A DNA stretch of 64,000 bases from Latrodectus hesperus (lineage: Eukaryota > Arthropoda > Arachnida > Araneae > Theridiidae), in assembly GCA_037975125.1 (NCBI GenBank), contig CM075857.1, forward strand, positions 75,535,345 to 75,599,344, written 5' to 3'. The notes under the pieces are model-generated. The model saw nothing but the letters and a program-made list of their open reading frames with translations, did not search any database and was not told the origin of the DNA. Positions 46,801-57,000 of this stretch are shown one piece after another. Every line of letters starts with the position of its first letter. Position 1 is the first letter of the stretch. The position numbers were made by a program, and so were the translations under genes.

Positions 46801-49282
46801 TAAAAGCCTCTGCCTTACAACCCTTCAGTGAGTTAATAAAACTGAGTACCAAGCATGCTTGGAAACTAACAGTGGAAGTTATGCATTAGGTGACCACCTA
46901 ACTGTGACACATGTGGGGTTTTATATTAATTATCTGTTGATATTAAAAAAATCTCAAATAAAATACAAAAACAAGTGTCATATTAATTGCAACGTAATAA
47001 AACATTTTGAATATTGCAAGATCAGAAAATATTTTGAATAGTTTTTCATTTTATTTGGAAATGTGTGGATCACTTCAGTTTAGCAAATATTTATTTGGCC
47101 TACTACCCGATTTGGGTTGGGCATCTCTCTTTTAAATGAATGTATTTTATTTTATTTTTTTCGCTGAGAATTCTCAATTCTTTTCCAGAATCTTGATGTA
47201 AATTTCAATACTTAAAAAAATCTAAAAAATTCTAGAATTTTATCTTAATTTTCTAAATTTATAAAGTGATGTGTTTTATTCTAAAATTGATTGATGAAAT
47301 TTGACATATATTTCTATATTTTAATAGCTTATAGATTCCATTCAGAAAAAACATTTATTTTGTTTAACATATGCCATTAAATAAAATTTTAGAAACAATC
47401 ATTTATTAAAAAAATCTAAATTTTCTTATTTTATAGTTTAGGTTAATTTTTTTAAACTGATGCTATTAAACAGAACAGAATTCTAAATAGGACAATTTAC
47501 TAGAGAAATTAACTTTGTTGTCTCATAATTAAATAATAAAATAAAATATCAGGTGCTTTATTTTTTAGTAAATACTTTTTAATATTTCTCTTTATTTATT
47601 GAATTTTTTGAGAAAATGCAATTTACTGTTTTTAAATATTCTTAAAATTAACAATTATATAACTTAAAATACCAATAATTTTTCCTATTTCTTATATGGT
47701 TTCTATCCGTTAATAAACAATTTACACCCATTAGGGTTGCAGACCAAACTTTGATGCCTTTGTTAAGAAACAAACAAATTGATTCTGAATTTTCAAAATA
47801 AACACATTTAATTAACAAAGATACAAAATTACAAAGGAGTCATATCTAGGTTTGCTAACAATTCTCTCACGCCTGCGTAGCACACAAAAGTATCAATACA
47901 AAGAAAAAAATGCAACTTCTTGAGATTGTTCCTGGCACCAATGATCTCCCTACTCACCATTACCATCAGAGGCTCTTCAAATCTCAAGGTGCTGACTATG
48001 AGACATTACACCTTCATCACTGATATCTTTCAGTTTGGCAAGAGATAACTGCCAAATGTCACCAAGCAAACCATAATGCTCACTTTGATATAGAAAATTA
48101 GAAATTTTTTTAAAAAAAGACATAAAATATCAAATAAAAGTTGTAATTACTTAAAAATACCACAATTTTTATAATAAATTAATATTTCACAAAAGCAATT
48201 CAGTGTTAAACATCAAGTTACCAGTATTTCATGTTTTATACCTGCAGTATAAATGTTTATATTAGTTTTTAGAAAGGCTTAATATTAAATACAATTTTCT
48301 TAATGTGAAATAACAATATAGATACAATCCATTATAAAAAACAAAATAATATAATATACTTACTACAGGAGCATACAATTCTTCATATTTTGGATTATAA
48401 GTAAGTACACGATTGGTGGGATCTATGCATTTAACTTTGTTGAAGGAGTCCTACATAAAATGCATTCTAATTAAATATATATTTTTACAAATAAAAATAA
48501 ATATGCAACAATTAACCAAATATAAGATTCATGGTTAACTTATAATTTTTTGCAACTAAATCCAACCATTTAGCATGGATGTAAAAATTTATCTAGCTGA
48601 TAGATAACTGAGCCAAAATGGACTCTTGTATCACATTCACAATATAATACAAATGGTTTCAATGTGCACATTGATTACCAACAATTCTGTGACAAACTAT
48701 GTGCATGCAATTTGAATGGAATTTTAATAACCCTTGAATCTTAATAAATTCTACTTACTTAATAAGTTATAAAAAGCTATTTTAAAGTTGTCATTGAAAT
48801 AAGAGTAATACATTCTAATTTAAAATTAACATATTTGTTCGGTTTCAATTTTGAAATAAAGGTTTCATTTGAAGTCTGATGTTTTGATTGAAGTCTAATA
48901 ATATTTTTGTGAGGACGTAATTATTTTATTTAAAAATTTAAAATAATATATGCTTGAATAGATTATTTACTGTATAACTCGTGTTAAGGATATTTCAATG
49001 AAAAACAATTAGTATTAGTACATAAAGTAGCAAATTTGAATCAACTAAGTTATCTACCTTATATATCATTAAATTTATGTGTAAGTATTTGAGGAATGCA
49101 TAAATTTCTTTTGAATTTTAAAAACTCAAACATTATGATGTTATAATAATATGTGTTTTATACCTTATAGCCAAGTAATGATAAAAGTAAAAAGTTAGAT
49201 TACATAAATCTACAGCAAACTTATATAAACTCAAATAGCTTAAAAATTTAATATTTTAGAAACTGATACACTACATAGAATG

Positions 49283-49314
<32 letters not shown>

Positions 49315-50117
49315 ATTTTTGTAATACACAAGAATGCTTATGGTGAATCACAGTGTTACTTTCTGTCATTCTGTCACTGATATTTATAACAACTCAATCG
49401 AGGAAACTTGGTCAGCCGTGAAGTGTGTGATTTGACACACCAAAAAAATATAGGAAGAGTATGACTTATACCTGGCCAAGTACATGTGGCAGCAAATATT
49501 AATTGCAAAAAGGGAAAATGCTACTTAGTAGCTAGCAGGGAAAAAAGTTAAAAAAATACAGAGTTTGGAAATTTTATTCAGGCTTCATTTTCTTTTGTAA
49601 ATTTGTCATTTGAATAATGATTTGTAATATTTTACTGTAATTGGAATTTATAAATGCTTGCTTTTGGAGTTTTGTTCACTAATTTATGATTTATAAGTTT
49701 TTTTCATGTTATATTTATGTATTTGCAATTTTTTGTTATTTTTTTAAGTCAATTCAAGATAGCAATCGTAAAAACATCATTACGTAGCTGTAAAATGCTT
49801 CAACACCTCCTTTCACCATTACGATATTTTTTTAAATCATGCCAAACATTTTACATCATCAACATCTCATTTCGATGTTGATGATATTTTTGAAAATCGT
49901 GCAAAAAGTGTTATATATACTACACTTTTACAGAATACTTCTTAAGTATTATTTTTCCTTTTGACGAAATAAAAAACCTAAATAATTAGAAAAACAGTAA
50001 AATCCGCAAAAAGTTTCATCAAACTCAAAAATACGTCAAATGGATTATACAACATCTATAGCAAATTCTTAAACCTTAAAACCAATATTATGCACATAAA
50101 CTACATTTGGCTTTTTA

Positions 50118-50184
<67 letters not shown>

Positions 50185-51068
50185 TAGACAAAATGTTTAT
50201 TTGTACACTTCAATTTTGGAATTTTATAGCAAAATAAAGTAACTAAAATTGCAGAAATATATTCTAGTGCGGTAAAATAATAATAAAATATCAAGAAAAA
50301 ATAACCACATAAACTTTGTTCCTGCGTAGGGAGATGGTTTGGCCTGCGTTCATTTGCAACGCGTCCAGCATTTTTATATTTTCTTACGATATAAACAATA
50401 GTTATAAAAGTAACTTAACCATCTTTAGAATTTCGCAATATGATATTCCACTTTTATTAAGGTTAACAATATGAGTTCTCATGTCTAAAGAGACTTCTTT
50501 TGATTTCGTGGTCATTTCTCAAATTTTTTCTGCGAGTGACCTTCACTGTTAAAAAAGATAAGCTCTAATGTTTAAAAAATACAAACTATCTAAAAAATTA
50601 ACTATCATGTGAAAAATTACATGAAATGATAGTAATAATTACCTGAGACATAGGTGTACATATATACTTTTAGCAAGAAATTTTCCAAGTTTGTAAGATT
50701 TAGATTTTAATTTCAATTATTTGAAAAGTTCTTAATTAAATAGCAGATTTACAAATTTAAATACAAATATGTTTCGTAATTACAATCTAATGTGCATAGT
50801 ACTTCAAATTAATTTAGTATTAACTTATTTTAATCATTAAAAATGACATAGATTCAATGTTAGTAATTTCTCAAAGGGATATTAATATTCTAATTTAGAT
50901 TTGACAAAATACCTTGATTTCTACTACAGGAGCAGCATTGATTTGAAATTTTTCTTTCAACGAAACAATACTTTTAGATAAATCCACGCCAGATTCTTTG
51001 TCTTCTACATCATCAATAGATTGATCACTATCACTCCCATATCCTTTGAGTAACAGAATAGAATCCAT
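24827..51068 (-). CDS. CDC40: Pre-mRNA-processing factor 17 (CDC40/PRP17), complete 13-exon gene
   Basis: PRP17 is a nuclear spliceosomal WD40 protein needed around the second transesterification step. The coding exons are 50913-51068, 48364-48450, 46319-46448, 43076-43174, 41701-41843, 40892-40988, 39415-39629, 33783-33930, 29717-29832, 29395-29605, 29127-29227, 27148-27191 and 24827-25004. They sum to 1725 nt, or 574 residues plus stop; animal orthologues are close to 580. Seen: [19 protein letters not shown] (about 70-88), [16 protein letters not shown] (about 103-118), [18 protein letters not shown] (about 183-200), [17 protein letters not shown] (about 243-259), then seven WD40 repeats from about residue 283 ([14 protein letters not shown]) to the terminal MKLWD. 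All junctions are GT/AG and frame-consistent. Intron 7 (5.5 kb) carries a Tigger-like element and intron 12 a mariner remnant. The host gene appears intact. Confidence 0.97.
25141..26328 (-). mobile_element. mariner-family transposon remnant (mellifera-like), in CDC40 intron 12
   Basis: The minus strand carries degraded mariner transposase. The N-terminal helix-turn-helix part ([36 protein letters not shown]) lies at about 26140-25910. Middle pieces include [16 protein letters not shown] at about 25820-25760. The C-terminal [19 protein letters not shown] is at about 25440-25380. Stops and at least two frameshifts separate them, and the Asp normally in the DNARPH motif is not present (CNARPH). 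One terminal repeat is visible at 25141-25170 (AGGTCTACCGGAAAGTTCTG). At the other end the sequence runs into a (TA)n tract at 26331. Non-functional. Confidence 0.9.
26330..26361. repeat. (TA)n microsatellite at the mariner end
   Basis: About 30 bp of TA directly adjoining the 5' end of the mariner remnant. Confidence 0.95.
27148..27191 (-). CDS. CDC40: CDC40 exon 12 (44 bp micro-scale exon)
   Basis: Encodes [14 protein letters not shown] and two bases of the next codon. Too short for ordinary ORF calling, but it matches the family VAGYACQVDFSPDMS exactly where needed. Donor GTAGGA. Confidence 0.95.
29127..29227 (-). CDS. CDC40: CDC40 exon 11 (WD40 repeat 5/6)
   Basis: [20 protein letters not shown], then [14 protein letters not shown]. 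Reading through the donor (GTAAGA) yields only a spurious longer frame. Confidence 0.97.
29395..29605 (-). CDS. CDC40: CDC40 exon 10 (WD40 repeats 3-5)
   Basis: [37 protein letters not shown] and [12 protein letters not shown] match the family throughout. The introns on either side are short (111 and 167 bp). Confidence 0.98.
29717..29832 (-). CDS. CDC40: CDC40 exon 9 (WD40 repeat 3)
   Basis: [20 protein letters not shown], then [16 protein letters not shown]. The last residue is Cys where vertebrates have Gln (KIVQWD). The donor GTGAGT fixes this boundary. Confidence 0.95.
29914..29932. repeat. Short (TA)n tract in CDC40 intron 8
   Basis: About 18 bp of TA repeats preceded by a T run. Confidence 0.8.
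30193..32000. mobile_element. Candidate non-autonomous DNA transposon in CDC40 intron 8
   Basis: The left end TTAGGCCTGGTACAAACT and the reverse complement of the right end TTAGGGCCAGGGGCTAACT resemble each other. The similarity continues inward for about 50 bp with gaps (GGAGAATTCTTCAGTGAAAAC against GGAAGAATTTGCCAGAAAAC). The interior is AT-rich and non-coding and holds a TA tract. No clear target-site duplication was found, so the boundaries are tentative. Confidence 0.4.
30422..30510. repeat. (TA)n microsatellite, about 89 bp
   Basis: Pure TA tract within the candidate element at 30193-32000. Confidence 0.97.
33536..33607. repeat. Near-perfect inverted repeat in CDC40 intron 8 side
   Basis: CTACACAAAAAACACTTATA…CTAACATG (33536-33568) pairs with CATGTTAG…GTGTTTTTTTGTGTAG (33574-33607) with one mismatch and one extra T. 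The loop is about 5 bp. It lies between exons 9 and 8. Confidence 0.93.
33783..33930 (-). CDS. CDC40: CDC40 exon 8 (WD40 repeat 2)
   Basis: [17 protein letters not shown], then [20 protein letters not shown] and KLWDTETG. Nearly identical to vertebrate CDC40. Confidence 0.98.
34002..36199 (+). mobile_element. pogo/Tigger-like DNA transposon, full length but coding-dead, in CDC40 intron 7
   Basis: The ends are inverted repeats: TAGTAAGACCCAACTTAAC at 34002 and, on the minus strand, CAGTAAGACTCCATTTAAC at 36199. They are flanked by a TA duplication (34000-34001, 36200-36201), as expected of pogo/Tigger elements. Transposase pieces lie in order on the plus strand: the DNA-binding/CENP-B-like part (34349-34717), the first DDE segment [15 protein letters not shown] (about 34818-34862), a second segment [10 protein letters not shown] (about 35170), a third segment [13 protein letters not shown] (about 35268-35306), and a C-terminal tail to 35916. 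At least two frameshifts and several stops break the frame. The second segment has His where the catalytic Asp is expected. It is inserted antisense to CDC40. Confidence 0.92.
36521..36607. repeat. (TA)n microsatellite with interruption
   Basis: About 85 bp of TA with one AATA break, in CDC40 intron 7. Confidence 0.96.
37794..37876. repeat. (TA)n microsatellite
   Basis: About 83 bp of pure TA in CDC40 intron 7. The flanking IYIYIY frames are artefacts. Confidence 0.97.
39415..39629 (-). CDS. CDC40: CDC40 exon 7 (start of WD40 domain)
   Basis: [17 protein letters not shown], then [15 protein letters not shown] and the first WD40 repeat ([22 protein letters not shown]). Donor GTATGAA. Confidence 0.97.
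40892..40988 (-). CDS. CDC40: CDC40 exon 6
   Basis: [17 protein letters not shown], an acidic and then basic linker, ends EEKSILH. Matches the family EEQKELDEITAKRQKKG. Confidence 0.96.
41701..41843 (-). CDS. CDC40: CDC40 exon 5
   Basis: A Lys/Arg-rich basic stretch (KRKRKKND, a plausible nuclear-localisation signal) is followed by the hallmark [19 protein letters not shown] and KPSE. Confidence 0.97.
43076..43174 (-). CDS. CDC40: CDC40 exon 4
   Basis: Starts [10 protein letters not shown] (family GYALDPSLDN) and continues into a low-conservation acidic stretch. Phase 1 at both ends. Confidence 0.93.
44185..44720 (+). mobile_element. Tc1-like transposon with internal deletion, in CDC40 intron 3
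   Basis: Begins with terminal-repeat-like sequence CTGCTGGCCACAGTAAATGC. The plus-strand frame from about 44376 reads [39 protein letters not shown], then after a stop [20 protein letters not shown]. These are the central and catalytic-region motifs of a Tc1-type transposase (SRFxL..DGR.RVWR, G.MVWG.I, QQDNARPHxA). The N-terminal DNA-binding half and the C-terminal D..E region with the right end are absent, so it is an internally and terminally deleted dead copy. Confidence 0.8.
44774..44809. repeat. Exact 36-bp palindrome
   Basis: ACTTATATCAGTAATTTA is followed immediately by its exact reverse complement with no spacer. It lies 54 bp past the end of the Tc1-like remnant. Confidence 0.96.
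45822..45962 (-). repeat. tRNA-related SINE family B, copy 1
   Basis: Shares with 51608-51799 the order GGTTTG, TTTTTTGCA, GAGGGCTAATTAGA, CTACxGxTTAAAGTGGA, then GGTGGGATTCxAACCCACAA. The last of these, read on the minus strand, is a B-box-like GTGGGTTTGAATCCCACC. Older and more diverged than copy 2. Confidence 0.75.
46319..46448 (-). CDS. CDC40: CDC40 exon 3
   Basis: [12 protein letters not shown] continues the exon 2 motif. [18 protein letters not shown] is strongly conserved in PRP17. Ends in phase 1. Confidence 0.96.
46733..46925 (+). repeat. tRNA-like SINE family C, single degenerate copy
   Basis: GTGGTGCAGCGGTAGCTC (A-box-like, as in tRNA heads) is followed 35 bp later by GAGGTATGATTCTCAGAC (weak B box). 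A GC-richer body runs to GTGGGGTTTTATATT. It lies in CDC40 intron 2. No second copy is seen, so the family assignment is tentative. Confidence 0.45.
47720..48075. other. GC-richer island in CDC40 intron 2, unclassified
   Basis: About 350 bp with clearly higher GC than the flanks (for example CACGCCTGCGTAGCAC). No long frame and no recognisable motif. Possibly an old repeat. Confidence 0.3.
48364..48450 (-). CDS. CDC40: CDC40 exon 2
   Basis: 29 codons, [15 protein letters not shown] then [14 protein letters not shown], matching the VQYNPTYETMFAP motif of the family. Acceptor TTTATGTAG, donor GTAAGTA. Confidence 0.95.
49287..49313. repeat. Poly(T) tract in CDC40 intron 1
   Basis: An uninterrupted run of about 27 T (poly A on the minus strand). 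No retroelement body is recognisable beside it. Confidence 0.85.
50123..50181. repeat. (TA)n microsatellite in CDC40 intron 1
   Basis: About 58 bp of pure TA. Confidence 0.97.
50913..51068 (-). CDS. CDC40: CDC40 exon 1 (N-terminus)
   Basis: Starts [15 protein letters not shown], an acidic Ser/Asp-rich opening that resembles the SYGSGSGSESDSD start of vertebrate orthologues. Ends AAPVVEIK before the GTATTTTG donor. 52 codons, phase 0. Start chosen as the only ATG that gives the conserved YGSDSD motif near the N-terminus. Confidence 0.9.
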
Positions 51069-51607
51069 ATTAAAAATATTTAATTTTCTATTTCAAACAA
51101 TTCAAAAATAGTTTGTTAGTAAACAAAGATGCATAGAGAAGGCGGTTGTAGTTAATACTCACTCAGTGCTTCTTGCCTTGCAGTTAAATGTTAATGTTAA
51201 TCTTAAAATGTAAAATGAACTTTGCTCGTTGATGAGCATGCAAACCAAATCATTAATTTCACGAGCATTTTAGGAAAAAAGTATGAATATTAATCCATTA
51301 GATGAAAAATAAATAACATATTTGTTAATACAACATTTATATGAATGGGCTTTTAAATGGAAAAAAAATATGTGTTAAAACAATAATAGTTTTCAATACA
51401 AAATAAAAAGTTACTGATTAAATTTATAGTCAATATATAAAAAAGATTTTACTGACTAGAAATACTGAAAAATCGTTATATATAATTTGATATGATGATG
51501 GTTTGTTGAATTGATGATTTTTTTATCTTTCTCTAGTAGCAATTCAACACTGGGGTGGTGATTGGGTTAAGGACTTGGAACCGATGGAAACTCAGCGGCC
51601 CCTGTGC

Positions 51608-51799
51608 GGCTGGTTGGTTTGGTTTGCTTATCGCTCAACGGTCATTTTTTGCACACGAGGGCTAATTAGACCGGGATCTACGGTTTAAAGTGGATTCTGA
51701 ACCACTACAAAAAACCATGCCCAGGGTGGGATTCCAACCCACAAGCTGTTAACCGAAAGCAAGAGCGCTAACCATTCGTCTTCCAGCTCGGCGCCCCTG
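51608..51799 (-). repeat. tRNA-related SINE family B, copy 2
   Basis: On the minus strand the head reads GAAGACGAATGGTTAGCGCT (A-box-like), then GTGGGTTGGAATCCCACCC (B box), then TCTGAATCC, GGTCTAATTAGCCCTCG and TTTGG. Matches 45822-45962 throughout. It lies 540 bp upstream of the CDC40 start. The 95-codon open frame over it is not a gene. Confidence 0.8.
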
Positions 51800-52023
51800 T
51801 ATGGCAATAGTACATGGAACAGTGCACTATTTGTCACCTCTGCCGGAGAGCGGTTGCGGTATCCCCGCCCGTTCAGTGGAAGTGCACGGTATGATGAGCT
51901 TATAGCATATGGCCCGGTGAGTTTTTTACACTTGGATGAAAAGGGAGTGAGTGCAGCGATGATATTATGCAATTTTGTATTCTATTCGTGTACTAATGCT
52001 GTTTTCTAGCTTATATATCAAAA

Positions 52024-52060
52024 ATACACTATCGTTTAAAATAATTTAACGATAGTGTAT
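52024..52060. repeat. Inverted repeat, 13-bp exact core arms
   Basis: ATACACTATCGTT (52024-52036) and AACGATAGTGTAT (52048-52060), extendable past a one-base bulge. TACACTAT occurs again at once after it (52060-52067). Confidence 0.85.
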
Positions 52061-52065
52061 ACACT

Positions 52066-52235
52066 ATCTGGTTTAGGAGAGTTTTTCCGAAGTCATGTTG
52101 GCAAGGTAAACTGTAACCGTACTTGGTATATTTTGGCGACGTTTCTTATTTAATACAAACCTAAAGAGGTAGTCTGAAAAGGGGTGTGGTGAATGGCGTT
52201 ACCTAGTAGGGCGGTTGTAATAATGTAAGCAAATG
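52066..52235. other. GC-richer block next to the 52-kb hairpin, unclassified
   Basis: Runs from CTGGTTTAGGAGAG to GGGCGGTTGTAATAATG, with higher GC than its flanks. It could be the body of a small repeat whose edge is the hairpin. CTGGTTTAG also occurs in the palindrome at 61398. Confidence 0.25.
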
Positions 52236-53598
52236 AGGAAAACGCTAACAGAAATTTTATGAATCGAAAAGCAAATGAATGCAATAATGTTTAAAATCGC
52301 TTTCTATAATGATACATGTATTCAATTTTTTTCTCTTTAATAAAAGAAATTAAATATTTTTGAATCATAAATTGTTAATCACAGAATAATTGTAAAATTT
52401 ATCTTTCTTTTAAATTGCATAAAATGTGTATGGAATAAATTCTGTAAACAAAATAGGTCATTTATCTAATTATTTCTAAAATTAAATTCCTAATCTTATT
52501 TTACAATTCAATTTACTTTATCTAAAATCATGTTAATAATAAATTTTTATTTAATCAATTTAATTTGCCATTTATTTGTAGCTTCAGAATTTTAATTGAG
52601 TATTTAATTTCAAATCCTTTAAAAGTGTGGAATTAACTATGTAATAAAATGAAACTAATAATTGGAATAAATGTTTAAAGATTTGTACTCATCCAAAGAA
52701 TAGAAAATTATTTTTTTGATAATCACCATTTATTGATTAGAAGTGAGCAAAATTATTTCTTTATTACTCCATCTATTACACAAAAATGAATATATATTAT
52801 TAATACTCATTCTAGAAAGCAGTAGTTTTATGTATCTGTAGTTTAATCGTATCTTTTACGCATAAGTTTACACAAAAATAAGGCAGATTTTGAAGTTCAA
52901 ATTTGATCAAATATTTAAAAATTGTTAATGTCCTTGGACTGGAAAAAAATTATTGTCAGATCTGATAGTCATAGTTAATAATTTGATTTTTCTTGCTTAT
53001 GGTATTTATATCTTTATAGAGTATTATAAGATTAATGTAATTTTCTTAAATCTAAAAATTTAAATTTCCTTTTGAATAAGCAATGTTTTTGCCTTATTTT
53101 AAATTTTTCTTTCAAAAGAAAAATACTCATTTTAGGAAATATATATTCAAAGAGAAATTCTCAATGATATAAATTATTCAAAAGTTGCTTGTTATAAAAG
53201 TATTTACCTTCAGCTAGTAACCAAATATAATTTTTCCATTATTTTCAAAGAGTGTATAAAATATGAGCCAAATCGCAAATACTGAATAAAATAAAATTAT
53301 TTTTCTTTCAGTAGATATATCGTTTAAAATTTAAAAGACATTCAGTTTTTCCTAAAATTATAGCTAATTATTTAACTAACTTAAAAATTAATTTTCAAGA
53401 TTCATTAATGTTGTAATTTTCAATAGTTATCCTAGAACAGAATTTAAATATTTATACAATTAATTGAATTTCAATAACCTAAATATAAATTGCGATTTAT
53501 TAATACATTGTAATTATTTTGCAAAAATTTAATAGTTTCGAAAATTTAATTTCAAAAATTCATAGTAAAAGAGAAGAGTATATCACGTTTGCACATTA

Positions 53599-53629
53599 TC
53601 TGATAAAGAAGTAATGCTTCTTTATCAGA
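53599..53629. repeat. Small perfect hairpin, 13-bp arms
   Basis: TCTGATAAAGAAG, loop TAATG, CTTCTTTATCAGA. Confidence 0.9.
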
Positions 53630-54567
53630 AAAACTGTAAATGTAATATACCAACAACTAAACTATATATATATATAACAAATGTTACTTAAAAATATTAT
53701 CCCCGAAATGTACTGGCCAAATTGCTTTTTCTTAATAAGAAACAAAGCGTCCTTAGTTAAAATATTACCTCTAGTAATTTACAAAATACCTCAAAAAATA
53801 ATAAAAACTGTACTAAAAATATGCAAATGATTATGGAAAAAGAGGAAAGTTAATGAAAAGAAACTTTATTTTTTATACTTTTTGCAGTTATAAATTTAAA
53901 CATTTGAAATGTCTTCTATTTTAGTTTAAAGTTATATAGTTAAGTTATATAGCCGAAGTCAAGTTACATGTATATAAAAAAATTATAATATTGATTAATC
54001 AAATAAATCTTTTCTATTCCAAATAAAGAATATAATATCTAATTAATATTGTTTCGGCTGATAAATGTGTCATCAGCACTTCTCTCTGGATGTGATTATT
54101 TACTATTTAAAAAAATCAAAATGAAAAATTTTTTAAATATTTTAATTTTCTAATATATTATTTAACATTCTATTAATTGTTTATAAAAGATTAGATCCTT
54201 TTATTTAACAAACAATATTTTATTAAAATTTTATATTTTCTTTTGTAAATATAAAATGTTAACTTTTAATTGTATTTTAACAACAATAGCATGATGATAT
54301 ATAGCTCTCAAAAGAAAGGGGAAATTTCATAAAATTGAAATATCATTAATGAAAAATTCTTAAAATTAAATTACAAATAAAAGAATTGCGTTAGATGTCC
54401 TTAAAATTTGCATCCTTACTAATCAATAAGAAATAGATATAACACCCTGTATAACACCCCCATTAGCTCTTGTCAAGAATACAAAAGCCTGTAATTATTG
54501 ATGGGACGTATTTCCGGCTTTACACTAGACCATCTCAAAATAATTTCATTGTAATGACTTACAGCGG

Positions 54568-54628
54568 GGAAGTCCAGGGCTAGGAAAATAGCCCTGGACT
54601 TTTCTTTCCCTAGCCCTGGGGGAAGTCC
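54568..54628. repeat. Tripartite inverted repeat around AGTCCAGGGCTA
   Basis: AAGTCCAGGGCTA (54570-54582) pairs exactly with TAGCCCTGGACTT (54589-54601). A third, overlapping copy follows (CTTTCCCTAGCCCTGG, then GGAAGTCC, 54604-54628). The motif is therefore present three times in 61 bp in alternating orientations. Confidence 0.9.
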
Positions 54629-54813
54629 ATCAATCGTTGTCAGCTGAAGAAACCAACATGTGTTAGTGGTTTGCTTTGTGAATGTCCGGCTAGAAAATTT
54701 CTACAAGTCCCTGTTATAATTTTTTGCAACACTAAATATGAATTTTCTTTATTTAGAAAATATTATCCGGAAATTTATTACTAAGCAGTTTTTGTATTTA
54801 AATTCTAAAGTAA

Positions 54814-54982
<169 letters not shown>

Positions 54983-54999
54983 TTCTCATATAAAAAAAT

Positions 55000-56890
55000 A
55001 AAAAATATTAGATTGGATCAAATGATTTTAATCATTGCTCTAAAGTAGTTAAATGCATCATATCTTTTAAACAAAACAAATCAGAAAAACCTTTAAATAT
55101 CTGTAGTAACTAGTTAATTCGTTGTTTAATTGATAATTTGCTTTAATCCGTGCTACATCAATATTATATTTCTAATATCATCAAATAATTTTAAAAATCA
55201 TTAAAAGAAGTGGTTTGAATGCTTTAATACTTACAAACTGAAGAATTTTGACAAAATTGTATATTTTTAATAATTAGAAAAAAATAATAAACTAACTTAA
55301 TTGCCTAACAATAGCTTTTAGGGGAAATAGTAAGCTACTGACTTCAGTTTAAATATTGGGAAAAAATGTTGATTGTAAGTTTTCCATGTTCCGAATGATT
55401 TCTGTTTCTATAATTTTGTAAAAAATATCGTTCCTTACTGGAATCTATGTTGTTATTATATTTATTTTAGTATTTCTTGAATTGTTATGCCTAAATATTA
55501 AAATAAATATATCTCACGCATGAAAATTGTTTTTAGAAGGAGAATAAAAGCAAAAATAAAAATGGGGAAATCTTAACGCTACTATTTAGAATAATAATTT
55601 AGTTATTAAATATTTTATATAAAACTGTTAATATCACACATTTTTTCACATATATTCAAATTTATTCCACATTAAATATTTTTCCCTTCACCGAACTATA
55701 TCTACCTTGATATGCAAAAGATCAGAAGTAGTAAATTTCGAGAAGGATTGTTTAAAAAAATAATTTTGTAAAATAATGTTTTAACTTCCTTCTTCATTTG
55801 ATAGTTATAAAATATAAATATTTTGCTTCACTTGATTGCATCAAATGTTTTTTAAATAGTTTTGATTAAAGTACTAAATATTCATAAAATACATTTTTGT
55901 GAGCATAAATTCACTAATCGGAAATAAATACTCTACCTAGTTTCGACAACATTAATTTTGCTTTAATGTTAATCTATTAAAAACAAGTATCTTAATTTAT
56001 TATCTTACCGCAACTATAAAATTTATTTCTTATATTAAGAGATATTTTATTCAAACTCAAATTTTTTAGCTTAATATCAGAATTTGCTCATTAAAATTTT
56101 ATTTCTAAAACACACGAAAGGATTGATCATACCATAGTGTTTATTTGTAATATTCTATTTCAGGAATGTGAAGTATAACCTTTAGTATTGCTGTTATTTA
56201 TTGAAGTGCTTGAAAATAAAAAAGTAATATTTAAAATATAGTTCTTAAATCATTAAATGAAAATATATCTTTTACTGATGAAGGAAATTTAATATTTTTT
56301 GGTATTTGTAAGAAGCATAAACTTTTAATCAATGATTATATTTAGGGAATATTAGTTTAAAATATCCTAAAACTTACATAAACATTTATTAAAATAATTT
56401 TGAACCCCACAGTTAAGAAATTAAATAATTTATCTTGTTCTCTGCTGTTTTCCTTATACAAAATAACGTTTATTATTACGAAATACAAACACTTTTTATA
56501 TATTTAAATTTGATCATTAATTTATGGTAACATCATTTTATTATGTTTCTGAAACAGATGTGCATTTTGTAAACATCTGTTGGAACAAGTGGTTACTAAG
56601 TTGCGAAAATTCTATACATTTTAGAAAATTAATATTGTTTTAAAACCTTATTTTTTAAATTTGAATATTTGATTCCAATCAAAAATTATTAACCATATAT
56701 TACGATATAGAATTAAAATTAATTTCAGCGTGTTAAGATTTATGTTTTTGATTATTTTATATCTCTCGATATATTTTCATATTTTTAGTTAGTTCTTATA
56801 GATAAATGTAATAAATAAACCTTGAAAGTATAATTATAACATTAATTTGCAAATATTTACATTTAAAACATTTGTGTCTTCAGTAAAAGT
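55000..56890. other. AT-rich intergenic, nothing recognised
   Basis: Very AT-rich, with no open frame over 60 codons, no terminal repeats and no known motif. Confidence 0.6.
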
Positions 56891-56894
56891 ATGC

Positions 56895-57000
56895 ATCATG
56901 CTAATACCTAAGCTTTGTTTCCATTTTCAGATAAATATAATCTCGTCACAAGATATATATTCATCAGAAAAGGTAAACGAAGCTCAGGTATTAGCATGAT
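56895..57000. repeat. Inverted repeat, 26-bp arms, 54-bp loop
   Basis: 56895-56920 (ATCATGCTAATACCTAAGCT) is the reverse complement of 56975-57000 at 24 of 26 positions. Weaker pairing continues inward (TTTTC with GAAAA). The size and structure resemble a very short MITE. Confidence 0.85.

Noticed and set aside
51685..51972. 95-codon frame upstream of CDC40
   Set aside because: It overlaps SINE family B copy 2 and continues into unrelated sequence, with no protein similarity.
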